A stretch of 64,000 nt of DNA from Denitrovibrio acetiphilus DSM 12809 (GTDB taxonomy: Bacteria > Chrysiogenota > Deferribacteres > Deferribacterales > Geovibrionaceae). A model generated the notes under the pieces. The model worked only from the letters and a program-made list of their open reading frames with translations, ran no database searches and had not been told where the DNA came from. The stretch spans positions 930,001 through 994,000 of the forward strand of contig NC_013943.1 in NCBI RefSeq assembly GCF_000025725.1, given 5' to 3'. A program made the position numbers and the translations under genes. This document shows, piece by piece, positions 52,672-61,178 of the stretch. The stretch's first letter is position 1; every line of letters starts with the position of its first letter.

Positions 52672-53034
52672 ATGAGAATCTGCTTTCCGGTATGTTGTAA
52701 CATAGGTCTTGACAGCCTGCTTTTTGACAGCTTTTCCTGTGCTCCAGAGTATGTGATAGCTGATACAAAAAGCATGAAGGTGATAACTGTTAGCAATATT
52801 GGACAGATATTACAGTATGGGACATGTGATCCTGTTGAAGAACGCGATGGCTTTGAGATTGATATAGCCATAATAAAATCCATAGGGGATGCATTGCTCC
52901 ACAAACTAAATAGTGTGGATATAAGTGTATTCCAAGCACAACGGGAAGATGTTGGCGGTAACATTAATATGTTGCTGACCGGAAATCTGGTACAGCTTAT
53001 CTCGGATAAAGGATATCAACATATTCATGTCTGA
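52672..53034 (+). CDS. NifX/NifB-C-like dinitrogenase cofactor-binding domain protein
   Basis: A 120-residue protein with the PF02579 pattern. It begins MRICFPVCCNIGLDSLLFDS, then SCAPEYVIADTKS, and later IIKSIGDALLHKLNSVDISVFQA with an ending LTGNLVQLI. Members bind Fe-Mo cofactor or other Fe-S/Mo clusters, and many are found outside nitrogen fixation with unknown roles. It has several Cys (residues 4, 8, 9, 23). It is 14 nt after the second cytochrome gene and appears to be the last gene of the operon. Its presence is unexpected. Confidence 0.7.
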   Translation: MRICFPVCCNIGLDSLLFDSFSCAPEYVIADTKSMKVITVSNIGQILQYGTCDPVEERDGFEIDIAIIKSIGDALLHKLNSVDISVFQAQREDVGGNINMLLTGNLVQLISDKGYQHIHV

Positions 53035-53059
53035 AAGACTGTATTCTGCATAAATTTTC

Positions 53060-53088
53060 AAAGAGGGCGGTAATCTTCCGCTCTCTTT
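53060..53088 (+). terminator. Stem-loop after the flavoprotein operon
   Basis: AAAGAG-GGCGG and CCGC-TCTCTTT form a stem with one mismatch and a TAATCTT loop, 25 bp after the last stop codon. It is followed by AAAATT rather than T. Confidence 0.5.
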
Positions 53089-53402
53089 AAAATTAAGTAT
53101 AAATATCTGCAGATATAATTATGTATATTCTGTCTAATCTGTGTACTGCTTATCACTTTAGGACAATACGTATGGCGCAAAAGAACAAGTAATGACTTAT
53201 TTTGAAGATCAGAAGATGTTGGCATAAAAACGCTCATAAAATACCTTAAAGAAATGCATAACAGAGATTGTGGGTTTTATAAATAAGCTTTGTGTCAAAC
53301 CTTTAGCCAATTTTTTGCTGCTTTGATTATAGCTGAAAGCCCTTTATTTGGATCCCGATATCAATGAGAGCATGAAGTTCCTCCTCTCTCACTGGTGTTA
53401 AT

Positions 53403-53445
53403 AGACAGCTCTGGTCTATATATGACCGAGCTGTCTTTATTATTA
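53403..53445 (+). terminator. Strong rho-independent terminator in the 53-kb gap
   Basis: AGACAGCTC and GAGCTGTCT, with inner GGTC and GACC, form a stem of about 13 bp. TTTATTATTA follows. No gene is recognised in the 315 bp before it; it may be the real end of the operon transcript or belong to an unrecognised small RNA. Confidence 0.75.
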
Positions 53446-53596
53446 GTTGTGAATTAATAATTTATACTTGTGTTAGTGCAAAAGATATTAAATATGAATC
53501 AAAGGCTTTTACCCTGCCGCCTGAAGACTTAGAAAAGTTTTAAAAACAATATTCATTATTATTTTCAATTCGTATAAGCTGTAGTTTAATGTATAG

Positions 53597-53929
53597 TATA
53601 ATTTTTATTCAGGTGAGAACCTGTAGATGAAAGTGAGCTTGACACCCATTTAAGCTATAAGAACATATGCCGCCGCACCATATGGCATGCAGAGAAACGA
53701 CAGTCGCAAGATCAAGCATAAAGGAGAAAGCATAAGGAGGAGTCTGTCGGAAACAGCCTGGCTTTTAACTGACTTATACTTAAAAAAGAAAGATTCTCTA
53801 TGCGGTGAAAGTGTACGCATAAAAACGCTACACTGTTTGAAAGCTTCCAATCCTAATGTCCGAATTAAGCGATACAAGTACTTATTACAATATAAAGAGC
53901 CCTTGCCTTTTCAGTGGGGGTTCTTTTTT
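53597..53929 (+). ncRNA. Candidate transcribed non-coding element
   Basis: A perfect TATAAT (53597-53602) is followed by a CAGGT-GAGA-ACCTG hairpin (53610-53623). About 270 nt of sequence without a convincing gene come next. An intrinsic terminator closes it: AAAGAGCCC pairs with GGGTTCTTT, then TTTTTT (53894-53929). No -35 hexamer is clear. A 94-codon open frame at 53687 has no family features. Region 53446-53596 shows nothing recognisable. The call rests only on the promoter-terminator pair. Confidence 0.3.
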
Positions 53930-53976
53930 CTGTATCTGATCTGTGCCTTATATGCGTATAACTATTTTTGAAATAA

Positions 53977-54711
53977 TTAAAATTCTCTCCAAATCCAGAC
54001 TACACGCCCAATAATAGGGTTGGAGGCGTTTTCTTCGGATAAATTTACTACTATTGCATCATGTGTTCTATTTTCAGGGATCAGAGTTAAAAATTGTTCC
54101 TTTATCACTTTTGCTTTTTTGAAAGTGTAGCCAGTACCGTAGTTGTCATCAAGCTGACAAAAATAAATAAATTCAGAATTTAAAGAGTTCAGGTCAGGTA
54201 CTGCTTTGTATATGCAGACCCCTGCTATGTCGCCCTTACATAAGTGCGGCTCCATAGAGTCGTCCCTTATGTGAAATGCTTTTAATTCACAGAATTTATT
54301 TGATGCGCTGTTTGGTACGCATACCCACCTGAGAGTTTTGTTATTTGTTATTCTCATTACAGATGAGCCAGCTAATGATTCAGTTTCACGCACTGGGATA
54401 AACTCAAAAGCATTTTTATTAATAACATCCGGCGGAATATTGCCGTAATAAACCTGAACATCTGAGGAGACAAGAGGTGACGAGTATCGGTTTTTTGCCA
54501 GGCTAGCAGGTGTTTCCAGGTCAAAGATAGTGTTGTAGTCAACCCCCAATGCATTAGCTATCTTGATAATTTTGTGTGAATCGAAATTTCCTGTTTTTTC
54601 ATGATGTTGATAGGTTTGATAAGTGATACTGAGAATATCTGCAATTTTGACTTGCGTATAATTCTTAATTCTTCGTAAATCTTTTATTTTTTCACCAATA
54701 TGTTTGTACAT
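53977..54711 (-). CDS. CI/LexA-like repressor with XRE HTH and S24 peptidase domain
   Basis: A 244-residue regulator. The N-terminal HTH is GEKIKDLRRIKNYTQVKIADILSITYQTYQHHEKTG (about residues 6-42). The C-terminal S24-type domain has the serine motif IRDDSMEPHLCKGDIAGV and a later Lys-rich strand region (YTFKKAKVIKEQFLTLIPEN). Proteins of this form are phage repressors or stress regulators that may self-cleave. No phage genes are present. It is divergent from the nos cluster, with three matching operators between. A role in repressing the nos operon is inferred. Confidence 0.88.
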   Translation of the reverse strand: MYKHIGEKIKDLRRIKNYTQVKIADILSITYQTYQHHEKTGNFDSHKIIKIANALGVDYNTIFDLETPASLAKNRYSSPLVSSDVQVYYGNIPPDVINKNAFEFIPVRETESLAGSSVMRITNNKTLRWVCVPNSASNKFCELKAFHIRDDSMEPHLCKGDIAGVCIYKAVPDLNSLNSEFIYFCQLDDNYGTGYTFKKAKVIKEQFLTLIPENRTHDAIVVNLSEENASNPIIGRVVWIWREF

Positions 54712-54727
54712 TTTAGTATTTTATCAT

Positions 54728-54742
54728 GCAGATTAAACCTGT
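54728..54742. promoter_or_regulatory. Operator copy 1 (GCAG-N7-CTGT)
   Basis: GCAGATTAAACCTGT, 17 bp from the repressor start, has the same spacing as the two perfect sites but one mismatch in the right half. Confidence 0.55.
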
Positions 54743-54746
54743 ATAA

Positions 54747-54761
54747 GCAGAAAATACCTGC
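54747..54761. promoter_or_regulatory. Operator copy 2 (GCAG-N7-CTGC)
   Basis: GCAGAAAATACCTGC has perfect dyad half-sites with 7-bp spacing. Its centre is 19 bp from copy 1 and 42 bp (about four helical turns) from copy 3. Confidence 0.65.
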
Positions 54762-54770
54762 TATTTTTAG

Positions 54771-54799
54771 TTGACTATTAATTAATATGCAGATATATT
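54771..54799 (+). promoter_or_regulatory. Promoter of the nos cluster
   Basis: TTGACT (54771-54776) and TATATT (54794-54799) are spaced by exactly 17 bp; each has five of six consensus bases. It reads toward the cytochrome and nosZ. The -10 box is inside operator copy 3. The leader to the first gene is about 155 nt and includes a 13-bp palindrome TGCTGTAACAGCA (54874-54886). Confidence 0.72.
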
Positions 54800-54803
54800 C
54801 TGC
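54789..54803. promoter_or_regulatory. Operator copy 3 (GCAG-N7-CTGC) on the -10 box
   Basis: GCAGATATATTCTGC carries perfect half-sites, extended by flanking ATTAA and TTAAT. It is centred on the TATATT -10 element, so a bound repressor would block polymerase. Confidence 0.68.
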
Positions 54804-54961
54804 ATTAATAAGCATATGTTTGTAAGTTTGGGCATGGGTTCATATTCATAAGAGAATAAATGAAATAAGTGTTTGCTGTAACAGCATAAAATATCAGCCT
54901 TGATAGAACATAAAATAAGTTGGTTACAATAAACTCATGAAAAATACTACAGGAGATTCTT

Positions 54962-55276
54962 ATGAAAAAAGTTTTGATACTAACTTTTATGGTTCCTTTT
55001 ATAGCGGTTGCGTCTATCGGACCGTCAGAAATAAATCTCAGGGAGACATGGGGTGTCCAGGGAACCAGAGGAGATGTCATTTTTAAACACGAGTTCCATC
55101 AGGATAATAATTCATGTACTGACTGTCACAAAACCGATGAAGGCGGGAAGTTTAAACCTGAGGGTGAAATCAAAGGTATGACCAATAAAAATGCTGCACA
55201 TAAATTTTGCTGGACATGCCACCAGTCGAAACATCTCCCCGCTGTAAAAAGATGTGACAAATGCCATACGAAATAG
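54962..55276 (+). CDS. Small trihaem c-type cytochrome (c7-like)
   Basis: A 104-residue periplasmic cytochrome with a signal peptide (about 1-18). Three CXXCH motifs occur (CTDCH, CWTCH, CDKCH), with histidines spaced as in cytochrome c7/c3 (KHEFHQDNN, AAHKFCW). GGAG lies upstream of the ATG. It precedes nosZ by 26 nt and may deliver electrons to the reductase. Confidence 0.87.
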   Translation: MKKVLILTFMVPFIAVASIGPSEINLRETWGVQGTRGDVIFKHEFHQDNNSCTDCHKTDEGGKFKPEGEIKGMTNKNAAHKFCWTCHQSKHLPAVKRCDKCHTK

Positions 55277-55302
55277 AACCATTATTTTAGAAGGAGGTTT
55301 TT

Positions 55303-57882
55303 ATGTCGAAAGTTAGGAATGTATTTTTGCTGTTTTCTCTTTTTGTCTTTGTGACAGGTGCTTCAGCCAGCACATTGCAGGATATTATGAAACAGCGCAA
55401 CCTGTCAGAAAAGGATATTCTGGCAGCAGCAAAAACTTATCAACCTTCTGGTAGAAAAGACGAATTTATTACCTTTTCTTCCGGTGGTCAATCAGGTCAG
55501 GTTATAGTTTATGGTGTTCCCTCTATGAGGATTTACAAGTACATAGGAGTATTTACACCTGAACCGTGGCAGGGTTACGGCTATGATAATGAATCCAAAA
55601 AAGTTTTAGAAGGTGGCAATTTCAGAGGGAAGAAAATTACATGGGGAGATTCGCATCACCCTGCTTTGACTGAAAAAAATGGTGAATACGTTGGTGATTA
55701 CCTTTTCATTAATGATAAAGCCAACCCCAGAATTGCTGTTATTGATCTGAAAGATTTTGAAACAGTTCAGATTGTAACAAACCCAATAATGAAAAGTGAA
55801 CACGGAGGTGCCTTTGTCACCCCTAACAGTGAATACATTATTGAGGCAACACAATATGCAGCACCTCTTGATGACCAATGGCATCCTATAGAGGACTACG
55901 AAAATTCGTTTCGTGGTGCTCTGACTATGTGGAAGTTTGATTATGACAAGGGCAGAATTAATACTGATAAATCTTTTTCACTGGAACTTCCTCCTTACAT
56001 GCAGGATCTTTCAGATGCAGGTAAGGGCGTTTCCAACGGATGGGGTTTTATAAACTCTTTTAACTCAGAAATGTATACTGGCGGGATTGAAAAAGGTCTT
56101 CCTCCTTTTGAAGCAGGTATGAGCCGTAATGACAATGACTACCTTCATATTTTCAATTGGAAAATCCTTGAAAAACTTGCCGAGGACGAGAAAAACTATA
56201 AGATCTACAACGGTCATAGAGTTATTTCTATGGAGGCTGCTATCAAAGCAGGCGCTCTTTTCCTTATCCCGGAACCGAAGTCTCCTCATGGTGTAGACGT
56301 CTCTCCTGACGGAAGATTTCTGATTGTATGCGGCAAGCTTGATACTCATGCTTCTGTTTATGATTTCAATAAAATCAAAGGTTTGATTGATAAAAAAGAA
56401 TTTATTGGTAAAGACCCTTACGGTATACCTATTCTGGACATGAAGAAAACACTTCATGGTCAGGTTGAGCTTGGGCTCGGGCCTTTGCATAGTTCTTTTG
56501 TGCCTGAGGAAGGTGTTCTTTATACCTCTCTTTACGTTGATTCTCAGATTGTCAAATGGGATTATAAGAATCTTAAAGTTCTCGACAGAATCAATGTTCA
56601 CTACAACATAGGTCACGTTGATGCTATGGAAGGTAAATCAGCTAAACCTGCTGGTAAATATGTGATTGCACTTAATAAGCTATCCATCGACAGGTTTAAT
56701 CCCGTGGGACCCCTTCACCCTCAGAACCATCAGCTTATTGATATAACAGGTCCGAAAATGGAACTGCTATACGATATGCCTATTCCTCTTGGTGAACCCC
56801 ATGATGTTGTGACTATAGCCGCATCAAAACTTAAGCCTAAAAAAACATATGATATGGGTAGCGACTCGCGTACTGGTAAACCGCACCCTGACGCAACTCT
56901 TGCCGGCAGCGAACGGATTGAGAGAAACGGTAAAAATGTAAAAGTTTATGCGACCATGGTTCGTTCACACATAAACCCTGAGCATATTACTGTCAACAAA
57001 GGTGATGTTGTTACAATCGTTGTGACAAACCTTGAGAGAGCACAGGACGAAACACACGGTTTCGGTGTTGACGGTATGAACGTTCACGCTTCAGTTGAGC
57101 CGGGCAAAACGGCAAGTGTAACTTTTGTGGCAGATCAGGAAGGTGTATTCCCATATTACTGTACAGAGTTCTGCTCTGCTCTACACCTTGAGATGATGGG
57201 ATATCTTTTCGTCAAAGATCCTGACAAAAAGTACGAAGATATCAAAAAAACTCAGCTTAAAAAGATGAGCCAGGAAGAGCTCATGGCTGAATATAAAAAG
57301 ATAATAGCCACAAATAAAGCGACTGATGATGTCATCCAGTCTGTAGTTAAGTATCTGAAAGATAATAACTATCAGAAATATTCCAGCATTGAAAGGCTTG
57401 TAGTTGACGCCCTTGATCAATACGGCAAGATTCCTGAGGTAAAAGCGAAAGCAGATGATGCCTATAATAAAGGCAATCTGGATGAAGCTATCCTGTGGGA
57501 AAACCAGGTATGGCAGTACATGGTTAAAACCGCCGATGTCGGACTGCGCGCCAAAAATAACCTTGCGAGAACGATTGCCACTCCGATGAGTGATGCAGCA
57601 GCAAGAGGCGAGCTTGCATATCTTGAAGGCGGGTGTAACGGCTGTCATGTTATCGGTCAGGTCAGCTCCGGTCCCGACCTCACAGGTTCAATCTGGCGTA
57701 CGAACGAAAAATGGGTTTGGGAATTCATCAAAGATCCGGCACCGAAATATAACGAACCTTACGTTAAGGAATACATCGATTACTTCAATCTCAGAATGCC
57801 GAACCAGAATATGTCCGACAAAGAGGTGGATGATATAGTGGAGTATATGAAGTGGATTGATGAAAACGCCGATTTGTTCTAA
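55303..57882 (+). CDS. nosZ: Clade II nitrous oxide reductase with fused cytochrome c domain
   Basis: An 859-residue periplasmic enzyme that reduces N2O to N2. It has a Sec-type signal peptide (FVFVTGASA), not Tat, as in clade II. CuZ histidine motifs are GDSHHPAL (H118-H119), SEHGGAFV, SPHGVDVSPDG, GLGPLHSSF, IGHVDAMEG and GEPHDVV. The CuA site is C620, C624, H628, M631 (CTEFCSALHLEMM). The C-terminal domain carries haem motif C778-N-G-C-H. The same fused arrangement is known from Wolinella. AAGGAGG stands upstream of the ATG. Confidence 0.97.
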   Translation: MSKVRNVFLLFSLFVFVTGASASTLQDIMKQRNLSEKDILAAAKTYQPSGRKDEFITFSSGGQSGQVIVYGVPSMRIYKYIGVFTPEPWQGYGYDNESKKVLEGGNFRGKKITWGDSHHPALTEKNGEYVGDYLFINDKANPRIAVIDLKDFETVQIVTNPIMKSEHGGAFVTPNSEYIIEATQYAAPLDDQWHPIEDYENSFRGALTMWKFDYDKGRINTDKSFSLELPPYMQDLSDAGKGVSNGWGFINSFNSEMYTGGIEKGLPPFEAGMSRNDNDYLHIFNWKILEKLAEDEKNYKIYNGHRVISMEAAIKAGALFLIPEPKSPHGVDVSPDGRFLIVCGKLDTHASVYDFNKIKGLIDKKEFIGKDPYGIPILDMKKTLHGQVELGLGPLHSSFVPEEGVLYTSLYVDSQIVKWDYKNLKVLDRINVHYNIGHVDAMEGKSAKPAGKYVIALNKLSIDRFNPVGPLHPQNHQLIDITGPKMELLYDMPIPLGEPHDVVTIAASKLKPKKTYDMGSDSRTGKPHPDATLAGSERIERNGKNVKVYATMVRSHINPEHITVNKGDVVTIVVTNLERAQDETHGFGVDGMNVHASVEPGKTASVTFVADQEGVFPYYCTEFCSALHLEMMGYLFVKDPDKKYEDIKKTQLKKMSQEELMAEYKKIIATNKATDDVIQSVVKYLKDNNYQKYSSIERLVVDALDQYGKIPEVKAKADDAYNKGNLDEAILWENQVWQYMVKTADVGLRAKNNLARTIATPMSDAAARGELAYLEGGCNGCHVIGQVSSGPDLTGSIWRTNEKWVWEFIKDPAPKYNEPYVKEYIDYFNLRMPNQNMSDKEVDDIVEYMKWIDENADLF

Positions 57883-57975
57883 GCATCAAAGTGGGTTTAT
57901 CCACGCCTAACATAACTATGTAGCGCAGAGGAGGACTCCTTCTCTGCGCCCCTATTTACCAATTTTGGAGCAGTA

Positions 57976-58740
57976 ATGAAAAGGTTCAGAAAATCAAATA
58001 TCTATGCAGGGATCGCTCTTTGCATACTGATTATTGCATTTGTATTCCCTGTGATGGTTTATCATAAAGTCCCTGAAAAGATCGCTTCAGGAAATATAGA
58101 GAGTATACCGTCCTATATTGCCCCTGTGTGGGATCTTTACCAGACCGGTCGTTATGTCAGTCCGTATACTCCCCAGGGAGCTGAAAAGGATTTTAAAGAG
58201 CTTGTCAAGCGCAGGGCTGAAATAGGAGTTCCTTCTGTTCCGGTGTGGTTTGTCTCTCTTGAAGCACCGAACTATCCCAAAGAAGCTTTTCCAAACGGGA
58301 TCCCGGTTTATTTCCATATGGACGGATATTCCGGGGATGTTCATGAAATGAACACAATCAACCACTTCATCGGTATGTACCCAATGGAAAGAGGGGGCAG
58401 GGTCGAACGTATTTTTTTGCCATATCTGCTGCTTTTTGAAGTTTTTCTTTTCCTGCTTTTTATGACCATGAAGCATCGTGTAGTTACGGTAGGAATGCTT
58501 TTGCCTGTTCTGTTTCCTGCTGGGTTTCTCGCTTTCTATTCAGGATGGCTTTATTGGTACGGGCATAATCTGCAGGAATGGGGCATGTTTAAAGTTAAGC
58601 CTTTTATGCCAACTGTCTTCGGAGACGGGAAAGTTGCACAGTTTACAACGCACTCATACCCATCGTTGGGATTTTATCTGCTGCTTGTAATATCTGCTCT
58701 TTCGATCCTTGCCATACTGTCACGCAGAAATGAATCTTAA
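57976..58740 (+). CDS. nosB: NosB-type membrane protein
   Basis: A 254-residue inner-membrane protein with an N-terminal helix and a ~120-residue periplasmic segment. At least three C-terminal helices follow (around 155-175, 178-198 and 230-250). The position directly after nosZ and before nosD is that of NosB in clade II clusters. NosB is needed for N2O respiration in Wolinella, but its mechanism is not known. The gap of 93 bp after nosZ contains no clear terminator. Confidence 0.82.
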   Translation: MKRFRKSNIYAGIALCILIIAFVFPVMVYHKVPEKIASGNIESIPSYIAPVWDLYQTGRYVSPYTPQGAEKDFKELVKRRAEIGVPSVPVWFVSLEAPNYPKEAFPNGIPVYFHMDGYSGDVHEMNTINHFIGMYPMERGGRVERIFLPYLLLFEVFLFLLFMTMKHRVVTVGMLLPVLFPAGFLAFYSGWLYWYGHNLQEWGMFKVKPFMPTVFGDGKVAQFTTHSYPSLGFYLLLVISALSILAILSRRNES

Positions 58741-58751
58741 AGGTCGAAACA

Positions 58752-59975
58752 ATGGCTATACGTTTACTTTTCGCTGTATTGCTGACAATCACGCAAGCTG
58801 CTTATGCAGGTGTACTTCAGGAAGCTATAGATAATGCTCCGGAAGGCTCCACTCTTGTTCTGGGGAAAGGCACATACAGGGGAAACATAGTAATAAACAA
58901 ACAAATTAATATTGACGGCATTGATGGCGGTGCAGTGATTGTTGGCGATGGAACGGGAACTGTTATAACAGTGAACTCCAGCTACGTTACGCTTCAAAAC
59001 CTTTCAGTGCGTGGAAGCGGTGATAATCATGATTTTATAGATTCATGCATCGCCGTGAAAAATGCTGATGTAGTAAAAATACATGACAACAAAATATCAG
59101 ACTGCCTGTTTGGTGTAAATCTTGAACAGGTCAACAGGTCTGTTGTTGAAAATAACAGGATCGAGTCAAAGCCGTTCAGTCTCGGACTGCGTGGGGACGG
59201 AATAAGGCTCTGGTACAGTCACTTAAACGTAATACGTTCTAACATATCAAATAATGTCCGTGATACTGTCTTCTGGTATTCCAGCGGAAACCAGATCGAA
59301 AGCAACACTGTTACAAACAGCAGGTACTCACTACATTTCATGTATGCAGACAGAAACGTAGTATACAACAACACTTTTAATGGAAATTCTGTCGGAGCCT
59401 TCTTTATGTTCAGCCATTCGTCAAGGGTTCAGAAAAACAAAATGCTCAGGGGAGTGGGAGCCTTCGGCATAGGGATAGGCATGAAGGAGTGCTCAGATTT
59501 CTTAATTACTGATAACACCGTTTTGTATAACGCCAGAGGCATGTATGTTGACCAGTCTCCCCATCAGCCGGGTATGACCAATATCTATAATAACAATCAG
59601 GTAATGTACAATTCCGTTGGGATACAGTTTCACGGAACAACAATCGAAAGCAGTTTCGAAGGAAATACTTTTAAAGGCAACATAACAGATCTCTCAAACA
59701 ACTCGCTAGAGTCAAAGCTTGAGCTCAACAAATGGCTCATGAACGACTGGGACGCATACGAGGGGTTTGACTTTGATGGTGACGGTTTCGGCGACACCCC
59801 TATGGTCGTAATGTCTTACGCTGATTCAATATGGCAGTACAGACCGTCAGCAAAGTTTTTCTATGGAACGCCGGCACTCAGTCTGCTTGATTTTCTGGCT
59901 CGGTTATTACCCTTTTCTGAGCCTCAGATTTTAGGTGTTGATGAAAAACCGGTCATGGAGAGAACTTATGAGTGA
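58752..59975 (+). CDS. nosD: NosD, periplasmic copper-site maturation protein
   Basis: A 407-residue protein with a signal peptide (about 1-19, ending AAYA). A right-handed beta-helix is built of repeating turns with Asn and Asp, for example SNISNNVRDTVFWYSSGNQI and NVVYNNTFNGNSVGAFFMF. A C-terminal hydrophobic stretch is followed by a short charged end. With NosF and NosY it supports assembly of the CuZ centre. It overlaps nosG by 8 nt. Confidence 0.94.
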   Translation: MAIRLLFAVLLTITQAAYAGVLQEAIDNAPEGSTLVLGKGTYRGNIVINKQINIDGIDGGAVIVGDGTGTVITVNSSYVTLQNLSVRGSGDNHDFIDSCIAVKNADVVKIHDNKISDCLFGVNLEQVNRSVVENNRIESKPFSLGLRGDGIRLWYSHLNVIRSNISNNVRDTVFWYSSGNQIESNTVTNSRYSLHFMYADRNVVYNNTFNGNSVGAFFMFSHSSRVQKNKMLRGVGAFGIGIGMKECSDFLITDNTVLYNARGMYVDQSPHQPGMTNIYNNNQVMYNSVGIQFHGTTIESSFEGNTFKGNITDLSNNSLESKLELNKWLMNDWDAYEGFDFDGDGFGDTPMVVMSYADSIWQYRPSAKFFYGTPALSLLDFLARLLPFSEPQILGVDEKPVMERTYE

Positions 59976-60651
59976 GCTAAGCAGAAGAAGATTTATATGG
60001 TATGCAATTGCAGTTGCTGCGGGGGGCGGTGGATTTTTGCTCCCGTCTGTTTCACATAGTTTTTATGGTCTGAGACCTCCTGCGGCTCTTAAAGAGAGCA
60101 CCTTTCTGGCTACCTGCATCAAATGCGGGCAATGTGTTCAGGTCTGTCCTTATCACAGTGTCACTTTGCTTGACATGAACTACGGAGTGGCGGCGGGAAC
60201 ACCTGTAATAAAGCCGGATGAGCGTGGATGTTATCTTTGTGATTTATTGCCATGCGTGCTTGCCTGTCCTTCAAGTGCACTTGACCACAGCGTGGATGAT
60301 GCTTTCGGTGTCTCTATGGGCAAGGCTTATATAGATAATATAAAGGACTGTTTGTCATATAAAGAAAGTCGGCTGACAGATGAAAATATTGCAAGTCTCA
60401 CTGATGGCAAGCCGGAGAAAACAGATGTTGAGAGAAAACTTAATCAAACGCTGAAATCCCGTGTCTCGACAGACTGCGACCTTTGTGAAAGGTATTGTCC
60501 ATTTCCTGAGAAAGAGAATGCGATAGGGTTTGTTAGCGAGAACGGTAAAAGAATACCGGAAATAAGAGAAAAATGTGTGGGGTGCGGTGTCTGTGTGGAG
60601 CTTTGCCCTGTAAACATTATTAAAATAATACCCGTGGACAGGAGGGTTTAA
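59968..60651 (+). CDS. nosG: NosG, NapG-like Fe-S protein
   Basis: A 227-residue Tat-type protein (SRRRFIWY at residues 5-12). It has four cysteine groups: CIKCGQCVQVCP, CYLCDLLPCVLACP, CDLCERYCPFP and CVGCGVCVELCP. With NosH it should form a membrane quinol dehydrogenase that passes electrons to the c-type cytochromes. ATG 59968 has GGAGAG 5 nt upstream; an upstream ATG at 59935 lies in nosD. It overlaps the next ATG by one base. Confidence 0.9.
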   Translation: MSELSRRRFIWYAIAVAAGGGGFLLPSVSHSFYGLRPPAALKESTFLATCIKCGQCVQVCPYHSVTLLDMNYGVAAGTPVIKPDERGCYLCDLLPCVLACPSSALDHSVDDAFGVSMGKAYIDNIKDCLSYKESRLTDENIASLTDGKPEKTDVERKLNQTLKSRVSTDCDLCERYCPFPEKENAIGFVSENGKRIPEIREKCVGCGVCVELCPVNIIKIIPVDRRV

Positions 60652-61178
60652 TGAAGCATTTAGTTTTTGTTTTTTCTTTTTTGCTTCTTATAGGCTGTAC
60701 AGAGGAAAAGCAGAATCTCACTCCAGATGAACCGGGGGAAGTACAGGTGATAACCGGTGATATCACAGATATGTCGAAAGACATCTTCTACGGCTATAGC
60801 TCAAAAGGCGAGCATATCGTTAAATATGCCCCTGACGGTGAAGAGAATGCAACCACAAGAGCAGTGGGCGCTGTTGTTACAGCAAAAAGTACGCCTTATG
60901 GAAGTATAGGTCTTAATATGATCGAAAAAAAGCTGGGTAAAAGTTACGTGGTGAAATGTGCTCCATGTCACGACGACTATGCTAACGGGGTTATAGGTCC
61001 GTCTCTGCTGGATAAAGACGACAAGCAGATTTATCAAATGATAACTAAATACCGGAAAAACGAAGAGAAAAATACATTGATGCAGAGGTTTGTCAATAAA
61101 ATGACAGATGAAGAGATACGTGAAATAGCAGTCCGTATCAAAGAATTTAACGATGAAGTCAAACGGAGCGGATTATGA
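60651..61178 (+). CDS. nosC1: NosC1, monohaem c-type cytochrome lipoprotein
   Basis: A 175-residue protein with lipoprotein signal (LLLIGC, Cys16). One haem motif CAPCH is in the C-terminal half, with a likely Met ligand in the later MQRFVNKMTDEEI segment. It is placed as NosC1 of clade II clusters, to carry electrons from NosGH to NosZ. GGAGG stands 5 nt before the ATG. Confidence 0.87.
   Translation: MKHLVFVFSFLLLIGCTEEKQNLTPDEPGEVQVITGDITDMSKDIFYGYSSKGEHIVKYAPDGEENATTRAVGAVVTAKSTPYGSIGLNMIEKKLGKSYVVKCAPCHDDYANGVIGPSLLDKDDKQIYQMITKYRKNEEKNTLMQRFVNKMTDEEIREIAVRIKEFNDEVKRSGL

Noticed and set aside
53687-53971. 94-codon open frame in the 53-kb gap
   Set aside because: No ribosome site at proper distance, no recognisable family, and it runs across an intrinsic terminator.
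53977-54711. Prophage indicated by the CI-like repressor
   Set aside because: No integrase, structural or lysis genes and no attachment-site repeats are near; neighbours are respiratory genes.
54771-54960. FNR/NNR box in the nos promoter
   Set aside because: TTGAT-N4-ATCAA is not found; TTGATAGAACATAA matches only the left half.
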